A DNA stretch of 64,000 nt from Chaunax sp. Z400 (GCA_037577475.1 CM075197.1:27294650-27358649); one strand, 5' to 3'. Positions 1 through 20,431 are shown, counted from the stretch's first letter. A program made the numbers and translations. Notes: generated by a model not told the origin, from the sequence alone.

Positions 1-3000
1 CAACTGTAAGACTATATAAATGTATATCTATATCAATTTGATTATTATTGGTTTTATTTATAACTTGATTAATGCTCTTAAACAACATGACAAAATCATA
101 CAGTTTGGATCTGACAGAGTTTTTCTCTACTATGAATGAAAAGAGCCATTTCTTCTATTTCTTCCCAAAGCTAAAAAAAAAAAAACACTGCCTGAGGACG
201 GCGCTCCTTCTCAGCCACCGTACTTCTGTATGGTGTAGCACTGGTTCCCAAAGTCTGGTTCAGGAGATTTTATTTGGGTCGCCAAATAACGTAGTTATGA
301 TTCTATGACTATTACTCTAGATTTATATCTGCAGTACATCTTTCAGTCGCGTGAGGGAGCGTGTTTCTAGCTCCACCCACACATGGAGTTCAGCCAATCA
401 TAGCGCGACATTGGAGCCAGGCAGGCGGTGCTTTGTTCAGAACTCATTTTGGGTTTGAACCCAGGTGTCCACCATAGTCTCCACCAAAGTAATGAACACA
501 TTTTGCAGGTGGTCACATAAACATGGATGCCTGGCTAATAAAAAAGAAAGGCATAGCTAGAGACCAGGGACAAGACCCAGCTAAGGACCAGACTGCTGCA
601 GGTAATGTTAGCTTAGCCACCGCCCATAGAAGAAATGCTACACCTGACATGTTCTCCTGTTGTCCACCTGACAGGAAAAAAGAACAAGCAATATTCTGTT
701 TGATTTAATGATGAGAGGGAAATATGAGTCTGTTAATTACAACAAAATGCACTTAATTTGTCTCATAAAAAGTAGTTAAAATGTGTGTTGTTTACCTGAT
801 ATGTGCCTGTTTAATTTAAAATGCACTTAAGTTCTCAAATAAAAACATGAACATGAGTGGCTGTTTACTCAGACTTAATGCATTTTTTCATTTATAAAGT
901 AGCCATTTAAAATGTTTGTATTTTGATAAGAGGAGATAAAAACAATGAGATACCACACCCCTCCTAAATGCACTGATTTGATCATATCTATAAAGGATTT
1001 AAAATATGTACAGTATATATTTTCATTAAGCATACAATGTAGTTGTAATTTAAATGTATATCACTTTGAAATGTCTGGTTTACCTGTTCAAGATAATATG
1101 ATGATGCAGACGGCAGTAAAAAATGGTCAGAAATGTTCATTTATGCACAAATTGTTAATATTGCAATTTATAGATAAGAGCTATTGTGATTTGGGTCGCG
1201 ATGGTTTGTTATTTTAAAAATGTGGGACCCCAGAAAAAAAGCACATCTGAAGCACATCTCCATGTTCGGAGCCCACCTCCCTCTAAAATAGCCTCGTGCC
1301 TGATAAAGTTGGCCGTTTTCTTGATTGTTCACCTGTCCAACCGAGCCGGTTCTCTCCAACACATTACAGGAGCTCCATCAGTAGAAAACCCCACCAACTT
1401 TACCCAGAGTCATTTCATTTCACTTACGGACTTCTCCACATAGCTTTACACCGTCGGTCACATCCAGGAGCTCCTCACTGACAGACACGTCTGTCTTCAC
1501 GCCTCTTAGAAAAGAACTGCGCCGTGTCAGAAAGATCAGCGCTTTATCAACAGCTGATGAAAACTTCTTCAGCCAGCTGTGTCGTCAGGTTTCCCGTTAG
1601 CTCCCTGATGCTTTCTGTGATGAAAGCTGACATTGTTAAAAGCCTGTTTCTGGTCACACCTGCTCACAAACTTCCAGCAGACACTGCTTTAAAAATGCAC
1701 CTTCTGAAAAACACTTTGAATTCAGCCACAATAAAGCAGCTTTCACCGCAGCAGCTTTTCTGTTGGTAAGTTTTGTGAACATATTCTGTTCAGAAAGCAG
1801 CTGCCTTTTGATTCTTGGAGCTGCTGTATTGTTAATTGAAGACATACCGGCTTGTCCCCATTAAGCACAAACATATCGCACAGCTAGATGTCTTTACCGC
1901 GTAGGTAACCAATTCGAGATGCATTGTGGGACATGTAGTTTATGGCCACCGTACTTCTGTAAAGCGGCATACAATTGTATTATAAGCTAATTATATTTTT
2001 TTGCAAGCACTCGCGGGCCACATAAGATGAGGTGGAGGAGTTTGACATGTCTGCTCCAACACATTCCTCCGCTTCGGCCCAACAATCCTACACATCATTT
2101 TAGATATTGGTGTAAAGTGTCTGTCAAAATGTTCAAACACCTTTTAAAACATCAAATTTAATGATTTTTTCCAGGACTTTCCAGGCAGAATCCCGCCTCA
2201 CTTTCAAAGGAGCGCTCAAAATAAATCACGACCACTTTAACTGAGGCCTCATTACGTCACAAAGTCAGCAGAAACCATCGGTTTACATGAAACGACCTTT
2301 ATCGAACAAAAGATGAGAGCAGAGAACAGATGCACTGCAAACGTTTGACCAGCAGGTGTCACTGTTCCTCAGACTGGGGGAGGATACACTCAGGCTGCGT
2401 TCACTGGTTTCAGGAAATCTGTACCATCGCTTCAGGAAACATCTCTGTGGTTTAGAGCTCTGAAGCAGTTTTAGTCTAAATGTAACAATGTCAGATGTTT
2501 TAAAGGTGTCCCATGAAATCTTCATATGAAGCCAGAAGTCCAAAAAGTGTCCAGGAGATTTTATCCAAAGAAAACAACAAAAAAAATCAGAAGAGCTGAA
2601 ATGTTAAGACGAAGGCCGTCACTCCAGCAGACTGAGTAAATAATTAAACAGTGACAGAAAACTTCAATGGAGTATTAAAATGGAGATTTTCAGAGTAAAG
2701 TCACAATTTTATGGGGGAAAAAAGTCACAATATTACTAGAATAAGGTAATTTTGTGAGAGAAAAAAGGGCTCATTATGAGAATACTCAAAGTCGTAATTT
2801 TAAGCTACATATTACAGGAAAGTGGAGCATCTTCTTAAACTATACTTTAGTAAAGGTTTGACAAATAAAGAAATACTCATTGTTTTTACACATCATCACC
2901 ACATTATTATAACTCTGAGGAAAGAACCAGACACAATGGGAGGATATCACCTCTTCAGTGGAGGAGGGGGCTGGTAGTAGTCTGCTGCAGGGATCAGCTA

Positions 3001-6000
3001 TTATGACTTAATTCTCTTAGTATATTTTTAAAAATTATGACTTTATTCTTATATTTTTTTTCTGGAAGAATTATGACTTGTTCTCATAATATGTGAAAAG
3101 AGTATAGAGAGTATAAAGTTCAATGTGTGTAAATTACCACTTGTGTATGTATTGATGCTGTTAATGGGGTTCAGAGCTGTTTGCCCCGGAACATGTATAG
3201 TCAAATTCAACAAACGCACAAGTGGTCATTTACAGCCTTAATACTTCATCATAGAAAAACAAGTACTTTTGTGAAATCAACTTAATAAAACTATGATGGA
3301 ACATGATGTATGAGAGTCACGTGATTTTTTTTTCTCCTTTTAAATATTTTAAAAAACAATTATTCCGGAAGTTAAAATGCATTTTCTGTCATAACTTTAA
3401 ATTGTGTAAAAAATTCTAAATTTCAAGGAATAATTCCACATTTTAGGAAATAAACTGTAGAAACCAGAAGATTAACATCACTCTCATGTCTGCGTCTTAA
3501 GAATGACTGTGGCCTGCATGTAATTAGCTTAGCTTAGCATAAAGACTGAAGTTACAAACCAAAAACAAACCAAAAACAAACAACCAAAAAAACAGGTTCC
3601 AATGCATCTAAAATTTGCTTATTAACAATCTCGCTTCTTTTACTTGTACAAAAACAGGAACACAACATTTATGGTTTTTACGTGCTGGAGATGGTGCAAC
3701 CATGAGACTTAAAGGGACAGTTCCTCCATTAATAAAAATACAGAAAGCTACAGAGCTGTTTCACTGCGAAGCTCCAGAAATATTTTGCAGACTAAGAAAC
3801 ATCACAGGACTTTCCATCAGCATGGAGGGAGTAGATAAAGACTGAAGTTTAATTTTAGGTTGAACTGTTCCTTCAGAACAGAACCTTGTAAACAGAAGAC
3901 GTGATATAAATATTGTCTGCCTCTCCAGAACATCTTTGTGCTTTCTGCTTTAAATGACAAAAGACATTTAAAGACGTCATGTTTTGGAAATCAAGAGATT
4001 ATTTCTTCACCAATTACTGAACAGTGTAATCAGCAGATTAAAAGAGAAAGAGGACAGAAACAGCTGGATGGAACAAAATAAACAGATAAAATGGATCTGG
4101 GTCAAATGATTTTTTTTTTTTTTTTTTTACCAACACCACAGACACACAACACTCCCATTAATCCCAGTCTTATTAACAGACTGTGTAAACTGGACTGAAT
4201 GACGATGATGAGGGTTTTGTAAATACTGTATGGATTGTCGATGCAAAAAGAGAAAATAGTTCAAAGTAACAGTTTGAAGATTTTAAAAGGCAACAGTTCA
4301 GCCAAACACAAAGAACTTCTTCAGCCCTGAGCGTCACAAATGATCAGTGATCAGATGATTCTGGAGTGTAAACATCTCACTGACCCTGATTTTCAATCAG
4401 TTTTTTTTCCAGAATAGAAATGAGTTCTTTGTCAAACTACCATTTCCTGTTTCTCAACATGTACCTCCAGATAAAGCATTTCATCATGGAGTCGTTCCTC
4501 TCTGCATCTCAGGCGAGGATGTCACCTCCACGATCATAATATTAGATCTGAGTTACAATATTTAAGAAAAAAAGAAAGAAAATTAAAGTCGTGATTGCAA
4601 GAAAATGCTTTTGAGATAATGCTTCCTATAATAAAAACAGTTTCTGATTTCTGGTTTGACTTTCAGTGATGATCATCATCATCATCATCTTCATCATCAT
4701 CAGAGGCAGATTGTCCATCACACAAAAGAGAAACATTTGTCTGGTATCTCATGGCCTCGGCTGAATGAAGATCAACAGACACTACAATCCTTTTCTCCAC
4801 AGCGATAAACACAAATATCAACGTGAGAAAGACTGAAGACGAGCTGCATCATCGTCGTTGGTTTGTAGAGCGGACGTTCGCGCTGACAAGGTCCTTAATG
4901 ACGAGATCCTCTCTGTTAATGATGAGATAGTAACTCCTGATTATGAGATAAGGTGACTAATTTTATTTCTGTGCTGATTGTGATGCAACTTCTTCCCCTG
5001 CTGGAAGTTAAAGAGACGATAAACTCATATTTATGCAGGCAGGTTTTTGTTCTGTATGACAGCTTTCCTAAAAACAATTTAAATCCACCAATATATTGCA
5101 TCGTAACCCCGTATCCTGATGCATATCGTATCGCTAGATTCCAGCCCTGCTTTGTATACAGACGGTTGTTGTCAATCACTCAGAATCATCTGTTCAGACT
5201 CTGCAGAATTATCGGACAGCAGCTGACCGGCGTGGTGCATCTGTGGGGCGGAGCCACATATGCACCAACAGGTGATCCAATGTAATGAAGGGGAAAAACA
5301 GGCGTGACTCCTGCACTGAAAAGTTAAACCTGCTTTAACTTTAATCCAAGTCTAAATCCACCAGCTTAACAAAAATGTTTTTGCACTGAACCGTTTTTTG
5401 GTTATGCGTCTCACATGAGCCAATGTAGCACCGTCGACCTCCATTTTTAAAAACCCCAGTGAAATGTTAGCTGTCTAAACAACAGCTTGTAACGGTAACA
5501 AAACAAATGTGCATCAGACTCTTGTTTTGGCAGTGGTGCAGGAACATTCCTATTGGTCATCGCCTCAGTGGGCGGTTCCTCTCAAAGAGTCATCAGAGCT
5601 CTTTGGTCCAGAAAACGCCTGTAGACGCTCTCCTTTCCTGGAGATAGAAGTAAAATAGTTTTAACTTTTGCAGGAGTCATCACACATGTGATTGGCTGTT
5701 GGTGCAAACAAACCCTGCTGCACAGGTGCACCACGCCGTTCTGCTGCTGTCCTGCTTTTCTAACGGTTTCTGTCTGCAGAGATGAGACTCCGTGTGATCA
5801 GGGTCTGAATGAGGCCGGCATATATGTGAACACTTTAAAACGCTGAATATAGAGAGGATGGTTTTCTCTACAGGTTTGTCTAATTACTTAGATAACCTTT
5901 ATTAATAAGCAGAGAGCAGGTTTGTTCTGTACGTCCTGCAGAGACTCTCCAGTAAACAGTTACCGACCATAAACAAACCTGTCATCAGGAATCTGTAAAT

Positions 6001-6439
6001 GAATAATCTGTTAGAAAAATATTCCCTCTGAATCCACATGAACTACAGATTTAACTTGTTAAAGTTTTCTCCAACAGACATTAAACATGCTTTATAAACT
6101 GTACTCTGCAACTCCTGAAAGCTGAGCTGAGAGAGGAGTCGGCTGTGTTTCCAATGAAAGCTTGCAGCGGTTGCTAATGGTTTTCCAGGACATACTGGTC
6201 GATTCTGTCCCATCTTCCCAGACATTTTCCATGTCTGCAGAGATCCAGGTCTTCTAGCAGTGAAGTACGGATGAATATTAAGTAGCTGCTAATGTGGAAA
6301 AACTGGAGAGTGGAATTCTGAGGGAGAAACAACAGATTTTGTCCAGACTCGTCACCCTGTTAGAGCCTCTGGTGAGAAAGGTGAAACAACGAAGGAGATA
6401 ACTGGAGATAACTGAGCCGCTGAGACTCCGGCAGATTCC
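1..6439. other. Gene-free, repeat-bearing flank
   Basis: I find no exon with a recognisable protein family here; the open frames are short and overlap on both strands. The DNA is AT-rich, with poly-A/T runs and teleost-type repeat debris: a candidate miniature element at 3711-3874, and a stretch at about 2690-3070 with alternating 'gtcacaattt'-like and 'attatgact'-like phrases. The lower end probably includes the 3' UTR of crlf3, since AATAAA in minus orientation lies at 5898-5903, about 540 bp below its stop codon. Confidence 0.6.
3711..3874. mobile_element. Candidate MITE with short inverted ends
   Basis: The left end reads aaagggacagttcc and the right end tgaactgttccttc. The reverse complement of the right end matches the left in most positions. 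Between them are about 140 bp with no coding capacity. The 'agggacagttc' terminus recurs at 35944 and 36815, as expected of a dispersed non-autonomous DNA element common in teleosts. Family name not assigned. Confidence 0.45.
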
Positions 6440-12478
<6,039 letters not shown>

Positions 12479-15400
12479 CCTCCGTCCTCCTGTCGCGTAC
12501 GAGAGAAGAGTGTTTACAAAACACAAAAAAATGCACAGACTGCACTTCATCTTCATCCTCTGCTCTGGTCTGGTGTTGCTACTGAGGGCGTGGCTTGTCC
12601 ATGCTTCACATACAGACACACAAGAGTCGTTACATGCAATAAAAACTTCCCCAAAAGTGCAAACCAGGCCCAAAATATCTGTTTTTTAAATGCGTCCCTG
12701 CACCACCTGCCATCCAGCTACGTACCATGGTTCATTTATGCATAAAGGTGTGAGATACAGTCCAGACAAGAAAACAGACTGATGACACTATACTTCTGTC
12801 GTTTTTATGTCCGGGGGGGGGATAAAGATGTATGTGGAGTCAAACAGCATGCAGAGCATTTTGACTGGAACAGGATGTGTAGCAACATGGAAACCACTTC
12901 CTACCAACCAGAAACCAAACTACCAGTCTGTTCACAAACACCGCTGTACAGTCGACTTCAACACACAGCAGCATGAGATGAGACTGACCTGCACAGACAG
13001 ACGGCTCACAGAAACACAAAGTCCAACAGTAGATATGACAAAAGTCACCAAGCCTGAGTGTTTGTCACTGGTTTTAACTGATGAACCCAAAGGCTGGTTG
13101 TTGTTGTTTTTTATCTCAATGTTGTATTTCAGAGGGAAAGTTTGTGGCTTTCTTGTGGTGTGTTTTGTCAGCGCTGCCGTCACAATAACAACTGAGTCGC
13201 TTTTTATAATAAATCACATCAATAACCTGTGATTTATTGAACATTTAGTCATATTGGAAGAACGTCCTGATGGATCAATTGTCTGAAAGGCTGCAGAAAT
13301 AATGAACCAATCAACCTTTATTTTGGAAGTGTAAACATTATAGAAGCATCAATAGTTGTTTATGAAACTACCACAGCACTGCAAACAAAAGCTCCACTAT
13401 GTATTTATGCACACATGAATGCAGATGAACAGCTGAAGGATTATGCATGAATGTCCTCATTCTGACATTAACAGCATAAAGACAATGTCCCCCTCTTTAA
13501 GTCACGTCTGTCTCCTAACAGCAGCAGCCATTAACAGCCACAACATTCATTCTCCTCCTCTAAAGAGGCCGCTGGCCCTCTCTCCACGTCTTTAATCCTG
13601 TGTTTTATAATCCATCTCTCTCTAAAACAAATGCCAGGTGGACCTTCAGCCAAACAAAGAAAACAGAATAAATCTTGCCTATATGATACGGGTGTGGTTT
13701 GAAACTCTCCTTGTATGTGTTGTTTGTTTTCAGCCACAGCGTTACCAGCAGTGTGTTCAGCAGCCATATTTAGGTCAGCTGCTTTCACAGGTCTGTCTGT
13801 CAGAAATATGTGATGTGACACAACAAGCCTGAGGGGAAAAAACACCTGAAAGAAACTTTCAGTGAGAAAATATCTGAGATCACGGCAAAGTGAAGGAAAC
13901 AGACCTGACAAAGTGTTTTCTTGTGTCTGTTTATCTGGATCATCACTGAACTGATGACTGCTTCTACAAACCTCATGACATTCTGTGTTAAAGCATCGAA
14001 CACAAACAGTCAACATGCTACCAGCTCTGCAAACCCACTGAAAGAGATAATGAAGCACTCAGAGAGCAAATTCTTCTTCCTCCACCATCGTCATCAGTAA
14101 CTAAAACCTGAACAATCACAAAAACACTTTACAGGCTATGTCGGGGAAAAAAACAATTGTTCATCAGGTGTATCACCACGGATTGAAAAAGTCATATGAA
14201 AATAGATTTACTTAGACATTGAATACTTAAATGTATCTTAAATAAAATACTGACATCTTAAAGATTTAATATTCTTATTCTGTTCATTTCATCCCACTAT
14301 TACAGTATAAGTCTAATCATAGTGTAATAACAGAAACTCAAGAAGAAGAAGCAGCTTCTCTCAGAGCCAATCACGTGGATGGACCTGTAGCTGCAGCCGT
14401 CTGTCTGTCTGTCCCAGTGCAGTGAACTGGGTCGAATGGTTGATCCACAGATGGTTTGTTAGATTTGTGGTGTTACTTTATTGGGCTTTCTTTAGTCAAT
14501 TCTGTGGTATTTGGCTTTGCCGCTAAATGTTCCATCATGTTCACGTCAGTAGAAGCTCACTGGGATGTAAAGCACTTAAGAGAAACAGACAGTCGGTGAT
14601 GCTAAACGCTCATTTATTTCTCCACTCGCAGCAGAATAAGACCAACCAGATGACGTCATTAATGAGGGCCAGTAAAGGTGGAAAACGACGACATGACATT
14701 TCTGTTTCATCCAGGTGTTTTTATACTGATGAACAGAAGCGATTCTAACCAGTATGCAAAATAGTTAATATCAGGCAATTATGTATATAATTCCAGATCC
14801 GTCTTATGATCCAACAGCTCATAGTGGTAGAGCACCAGCAGTTGTCCAAGACTGGGTATTTTTACTTTGATCGGATTATTATTATTATTATTATTTTAAG
14901 GATACTGGCAATATGTTTAAAAATGTCACGATGTTGAAGAAAAGGAAAATGTGATCCAGCACTTGGATCTGGCTCAAAATGAAATCAACTCCTCTTTGAC
15001 CCAAGACCAACCCTGACAGACACTTTTATCAAAAACCTTTTTACACACCAACAGACATGGGAGAGAACATAACCTCCTCCTGCTCTCATCAGCTGAGGTA
15101 ATAAAGCTAATTACACTTTGTTTTAATGTTGATCTGCACAGTATTATTAGTATGATTGTGACTGTTATTGCAGCAGACCTGTGACAAGCAGAGACAACAG
15201 GAGACATGTCTGAACTCGCTCACAGCAACTTCCTTATTTTTAAAGTTATTTTCAACCAGTTAAACCTCCGCCCATCAGAGCTGCAGCTGCCTTGTCTCCT
15301 CTACACGTTCGAGAATGTAAAATGCATAATTACACGATTCAACACGCATAACTATCATATTTTCGAGTTGTCACAAAGAGGCCGATGCGTCTCCTGAACT

Positions 15401-15920
15401 CCGTTATGAAATCTCCTATTTTTAAGTTTGCGCCAACAGTCAACAAACGCAGACACGTCATAATAAGCTAAACAATTGTTTTCCTGAATAAATTATGCAT
15501 GAAAGTTAATTCGGCGAAGATGTTGTTAATTAAGCAACATTATTATCCGAGATATGACAACTCCAATAGATGATAGCTGCAGATGGTCATGACAATAACA
15601 GACGAACTAGCAAAAATGTTCTCAGTATGAGCTGTAAATGAGACTGGAACTGTTTTATTGGTGCAGTGGAGCATGGATAAAACTTCTTCATAACTGTTAG
15701 GAGTTATGAATGACTAGTTTTGAATGACATTACCACGTTTTAATGCTAATTTGCCGTCATTTTCTCTCAAGACCGGAGGAAAGTTGGGGCTAGCTTGTGG
15801 CCAAAAGACAATGAAAATCATGTTTGGGAGAACAAACACGTCAATTAACTTCATAAAAACAAGCTATTTAGTGACAATTAACTCTCGTCCTTCTTATGTG
15901 GAGAAGAGTTTTCAAACATA

Positions 15921-16100
15921 CCTGTTTTAGTGCTTTCTGGTGGCCATTTCGTCCCGAAAGTTGTGAATCGGCTCGCCACACCACCGCTCGATACGCCGAA
16001 GTTTTGCTCAAGTACAAAAATGACACTTCCGAGGCTTTGGGCGCAACAGCCAATCACAGACAAGAACCTTTAGATTGACAAGAAATTGGACCAATAGGAG
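15921..16100 (-). promoter_or_regulatory. Promoter-like patch and possible non-coding first exon (minus strand)
   Basis: Read on the minus strand, this patch has an ATTGG (inverted CCAAT) element near 16050, an ETS-type CGGAAGT near 16028, then GC-rich sequence ending in a strong donor, ACAG|GTATGT, at about 15921. An ATG just before the donor opens only six codons, so the exon would be 5' UTR. The sequence just before the crlf3 start codon is a good acceptor (ctctcgtacgcgacag|GAGG), so this could be the crlf3 first exon about 3.4 kb upstream. Inference only. Confidence 0.35.
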
Positions 16101-16899
16101 TGATAAACGAGCCATTCTCCCCTCCCTAATTAAAAAACCCTTCAGATTAAAGTGGATCTGATGAAATGAGTTAATTTAGGTATAAATCTAGACTGTACTG
16201 AGGTACATGTACACATTTAAAGTTATACTATATATTACTAGAATACTGTAGTATTTTATATGCAGCACTTCATAATAGGATTACCAAAATGTTTATAGTT
16301 TAAGTGACTACATGAGGTTGATGCCAAATAAACAGACATGCATTTACATATTATATTATCTTAATTGAACCATAAAAGAGAGCTGATTAAATTAAATATT
16401 ATAATAGCCTAGAAGAACACATCACAGAGAAATAAAAGTAAATACATCAGAAGTTTGACAATGACTGTATGTGGAGTGACATGGCTCTCTGGTGGTTGAA
16501 GGGGATACAGCATGCAGGCAGGATTTAGAGAGCTCACTGTGTTGAGACAACAAACTCTACCACGAATAACAAGAATGTCTATTGGTTTACATTGAGAGGC
16601 TTTTATTTTGCAAAGCAGCAGCTCTCATCCTCTTTAAACGCACCATGGTGCCTCAAAGAATCTTAAAGATCCATGTTTAATGGATCAGAGACATCATTTC
16701 TTACCTCTACCCAAATGTCCTTTACAGCTTTTTGTCACACATATCCACAGCTGCATTGATGAGGTCACCTCCAATGAGTAACAGAAGTCATCTTTATTCT
16801 CCCTCAAAGACTTTGTCATAGCATATTAGTAATTTTATTATTTTCTTTCTTTTTTCTTGGTATTTTTTACAGTATTTCTATTAGTATTATCGTTACGAG

Positions 16900-17110
16900 G
16901 AGGTAGAGTGGTTGTCCTCTTACTGAAGGGTCAGTGGTTCGATTTCCGGCCTCTTTGGGCGACATACTGAACCAACCGACCAATGGATGTTGGACTGGTG
17001 TGTGAGAGCGCAGATGGCACATTGCATGGTAGCGTCAGTCACCACTGTGTGTGTTGGAAGCCTTTTTGGGTGGTCGTCAAACTAGAAAGGCGCTGAATAT
17101 AAATACAGTC
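16900..17110 (+). repeat. tRNA-like dispersed repeat (SINE/MITE type)
   Basis: It begins with a tRNA-like phrase containing a B-box-like ggttcgatttcc near 16936. It ends with 'ctagaaaggcgctgaatataaatacagtc', a 3' phrase widespread in teleost genomes. The tRNA part lacks a foldable cloverleaf, so it is not a tRNA gene. Confidence 0.5.
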
Positions 17111-18180
17111 AGTTTACAATTTTTGTTTACAGTCAGTAACTTTCTTTAAAGGATAGAATCTAATACATTTTAATACTGTAAAAATACAGCCATTTACTGA
17201 CAAAACTGTGACCAGAGTGTAATGAACCCTATATTTATCTCTACTGTAATTCTAACATAGGCCTACAGTAAGAAAGTCTAAGTCTAAAGTCTTTGCAGGT
17301 GAAGCTGCTAACTGTTAATTACTGGCTGTTTACTGTAGAATCACTGTTCCTACAGTAAACAGTGTTACTGTATGAGTTTCTTTTATTACGATATACTTCA
17401 TTGTCCCTGTAAGGAAATTTGTCTTGGACTCAAATGCTGCACACATTGATGCTTCCATTAAAAAGGCAAGGCAGCAGCGTGAGTCCGGGTCGCCAGCAGG
17501 GCAGCTTATTGTATTAGAGAGCCTCAGTCTTAAATTGCTGCGGTGTGGCGGCGTCAGTCACGTGAGGCTTGCGGGTCTGAAGGGAACTCCAGGTCTGGGG
17601 AGGGCTGACTGCTCTCATTGCGGGTTTGAACCCCGCTGATCTGATAGTGTGTGGATTGGCTTAACGCGCTCCGCGCAGGAAACTAGTGCCGTTGATGTCC
17701 GTGACGCAGTCATACGGGGATCTACGTCTGAGCGGCCCTGGAACTACCCCCTCAGATTAGCACTTGCCCCCACACGATTTATTGGTGAGAGGCGTCTGAT
17801 TCACCGGGAGCGACGAGAGTATTCATCCTCTCCGTCTCTTACGTTGTCTAGAATGACTGGACGTATTTTACGCACGCAAACATCCAGGATGCGATACTTT
17901 AGGGGAGTCCTCTCCAATGACCCAAGTGTAGCCATGGCAGGTTTTACGCAGATAAGAGTATTTGAGAAACTCATCATCCATTTGAGATCTGGTAAAGTGT
18001 GATATTCCTGCTGCCGGTGGAAACATTTAATCCCTCCGTGATTACCGCACGGGGATGGATTGCGTCGTGTCTGTCAAATGAAATTAACTGCTATGTTTGC
18101 GCTGTGATTGCTGAATTGGAGCCATTTGGGGCCGTCCAGCATCTCATTTTAAGCGCCCAGCTTCGTCCCCTGGTGCCAAC

Positions 18181-20431
18181 ATGAAGAGAGCTGTGCTGAA
18201 AGAAGCCGCCAAACGGTTCCCCTGGCTGGCTAATGTCACTTTGTACGGGTGTTTATTCGCCGGCGGTGACCTTGTCCATCAACTCATCGCTCAGAAGGAG
18301 CGCATGGACTGGAGACACACGCGCAACGTTGCCATTGTGGCAATCAGTTTCCATGGAAACTTTAATTACTTCTGGTTAGGAGCTCTGGAGAGGCGGTTCC
18401 CTGGAAAGTCCGCCGGGATGGTTTTTCGAAAACTCCTGCTGGACCAAAGCTTTGCGTCGCCTTTGGCCACCAGTGTCTTCTACACGGGTAAGATTTTTTT
18501 TAAAATACGCAGACACAAACAAGAAAAGGTGTAGACACACATTGGTCTCTATTTGGGTCGGATTCTGTGCACATCTGAACCATCCATCGAATCATCTGAT
18601 GCTCTAAAACATCAGAATATCTGTCAGAGGCCAGAGTCTTATTAGTTCAATGAGACAAAGTCGTCTCTCAATTAAATATCACGAGGGCCATGGTATTGTG
18701 TCATTAAACGAGTTTTTAGATGGTGCGTAATGGCGCACAGATGGTTATCAACCCAAACCGTGCGTAAATGTCTCCATTCTCCTGCAGGAGTGAGCTTCCT
18801 GGAGGGTAAGGAGGACATCTTCGAAGACTGGAGAGAGAAGTTCTTCAACACCTGGAAGGTAAGGAAGGCTTCTGCAGCAACAAGCGGATGAAAGTCTTCC
18901 TCCCTTCACACACACGTGCGAGCTCACAATCAGATTAACCTAGATTGTGTGACACTCGCTGCTGATTTTGCGCAGTGGGCACGGCGCCCGGGGGCAAACC
19001 GGGTGACGCAATGGCGTCAGCGAGTTTCAGGACGTTTGGGAGCTGAAATCCTGCCAAATGTGAATCACAGTGTCATGCTGTGTAACGCTGTCTCATGCAG
19101 GGATAGACATTTACCATAACGCTCATTTCAAGGATGGAAAAAGAGCGTTTGAAGAATGAAAAGGGGAGCAGTGACAAAACAGATAACAGATAATTCAGTC
19201 ACAGCAGTGTCGATATTTTCCTGAGGTGTGCAAAAAGTTCCAGATCAATGAATAAAGTACATTTAAGTAATAAAAAGGTGGAAAAAAACACACTCAATTA
19301 GTAAATAGCCTTATTGAACTTTATTTGTGCATTTCCATTTTTAGCAGTAATTTATTTTATTAGGATTTTATTTAGGATCACTAATGATGAGTTTATATGA
19401 TGCAGTGTTGGTGATGAAGCTAACCTACAGTATTACCTCCACCTCATCCAGCTAAAGCATTAAAATGCTGCTTATTCATCAGTCATAATATTCAAATATA
19501 ATTATTCACGCTTAAAGAGCTCATTCTGCTGAAAAGTAATCATACTTATATAAACTCATTACTACTGTGGATACTTTATAATAATAACAATAATAATATA
19601 ATAACAATAATATAATAATAAAATATTAAATAGAGCTCAAATTGACAGACGTGTGTTGTTACAGCCCTTTTTTTTTTTAGATTCACGAGGATCCCAAACT
19701 CTTAAGCGTCCAATCGAAGCTATAAGTATTAATTATAACTATTATAACTATTGCATTAAAAAGCCAACCTTTGTATCCTATAATAAGTCATAGGTTTGCA
19801 TTGAGATGGACTTTTTGTCCTTTGTGTCTTTGAAACCTCATCTTGTCCTGTTTTCTCTTTCAGACTGGACTCATGTACTGGCCTTTTATGCAGGTAAACA
19901 TGACAACAACTTTTTGTTTTGTGTACATGTTTCTGTTTTTGTTTATAGATTTAAAAAGGAAGACCTGAACCAAAACTTTTCATGCTCATATTTAATACAG
20001 GTAAATGTGAGGAGGAGGTAAAAATGTCCCCTGAGACAAAAAGAAAAAGTACATTTTTTATCTAAATGTGATTAACATGACATCATCAGTGTTGTCAAAG
20101 CTTCATCATCCTATCATAGATGGATGATCATGTAAAGTAACAGTAAAGAAGTCAAACCTGTTACCACCCTACCCTTATCATTCTATCTGCCCCGTCTTCT
20201 TCCTGCCTCTTCCAGTTCCTGAACTTCGTCCTGATGCCGCTCTACATGCGAACCGCCTTCATGGGCTGCTGCGCCTTCCTCTGGGCCTCCTTCCTGTGCT
20301 TTTCTCGGCAGAGCGGTGATGGCACCGCCGCCGTGGCTCTGGCCTTCATCATGGACCCTCGGAAGACCCTGGAGGAGATGCGTGAGGCCCGACAGGCCAG
20401 AATAAAGGAAAAAACCAAGAGAGAAAACTAA
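18181..20431 (+). CDS. mpv17l: Mpv17-like protein, complete 4-exon coding region
   Basis: Exons 18181-18487, 18788-18858, 19864-19893 and 20216-20431 join in phase through GT-AG sites to give 207 aa (human MPV17L 196). It belongs to the Mpv17/PMP22 family of small organelle membrane proteins with about four membrane segments. Family landmarks include HGNFNYFWL in exon 1, GLMYWPFMQ in the 30-nt exon 3, and FLWASFLCFSRQSGDG in exon 4. Mammalian MPV17L acts in peroxisomes/mitochondria in control of reactive oxygen species; the exact channel or transport activity is unsettled. The start has A at -3 and aligns with the family N terminus (KRFPWLANVTLYGCLFAGGD). The neighbouring nde1 and myh11 fit the human 16p13 order, which favours MPV17L over MPV17L2. 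The C-terminal tail is basic and hydrophilic. Confidence 0.93.

Larger units (their letters stand above)
12479..18180. other. Region between crlf3 and mpv17l without a coding gene
   Basis: I see no supported coding exon. It contains crlf3 upstream sequence, a promoter-like patch at 15921-16100, a tRNA-like dispersed repeat at 16900-17110 and a CpG-richer stretch (17420-18180) leading into mpv17l. The short open frames near 17424-18002 show no family resemblance. Confidence 0.55.

Noticed and set aside
1910..1961. ZNF143-like site (gatgcattgtgggacatgtag)
   Set aside because: The motif is also the terminus of a common fish repeat, and a 16-bp neighbour (ccaccgtacttctgta) recurs at 218; repeat origin is more likely than a promoter.
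16900..16970. Possible tRNA gene
   Set aside because: Only a B-box-like phrase is present, with an inserted T, and it continues into a known type of dispersed-repeat tail.
17595..17640. tRNA-like T-arm (gcgggtttgaaccccgc)
   Set aside because: The 5-bp stem and loop look right, but no A box, D arm or acceptor stem can be paired upstream; most likely a chance palindrome or repeat relic.
17649..18002. 117-residue plus frame upstream of mpv17l
   Set aside because: No family resemblance and compositionally ordinary; the region behaves like upstream GC-rich DNA.
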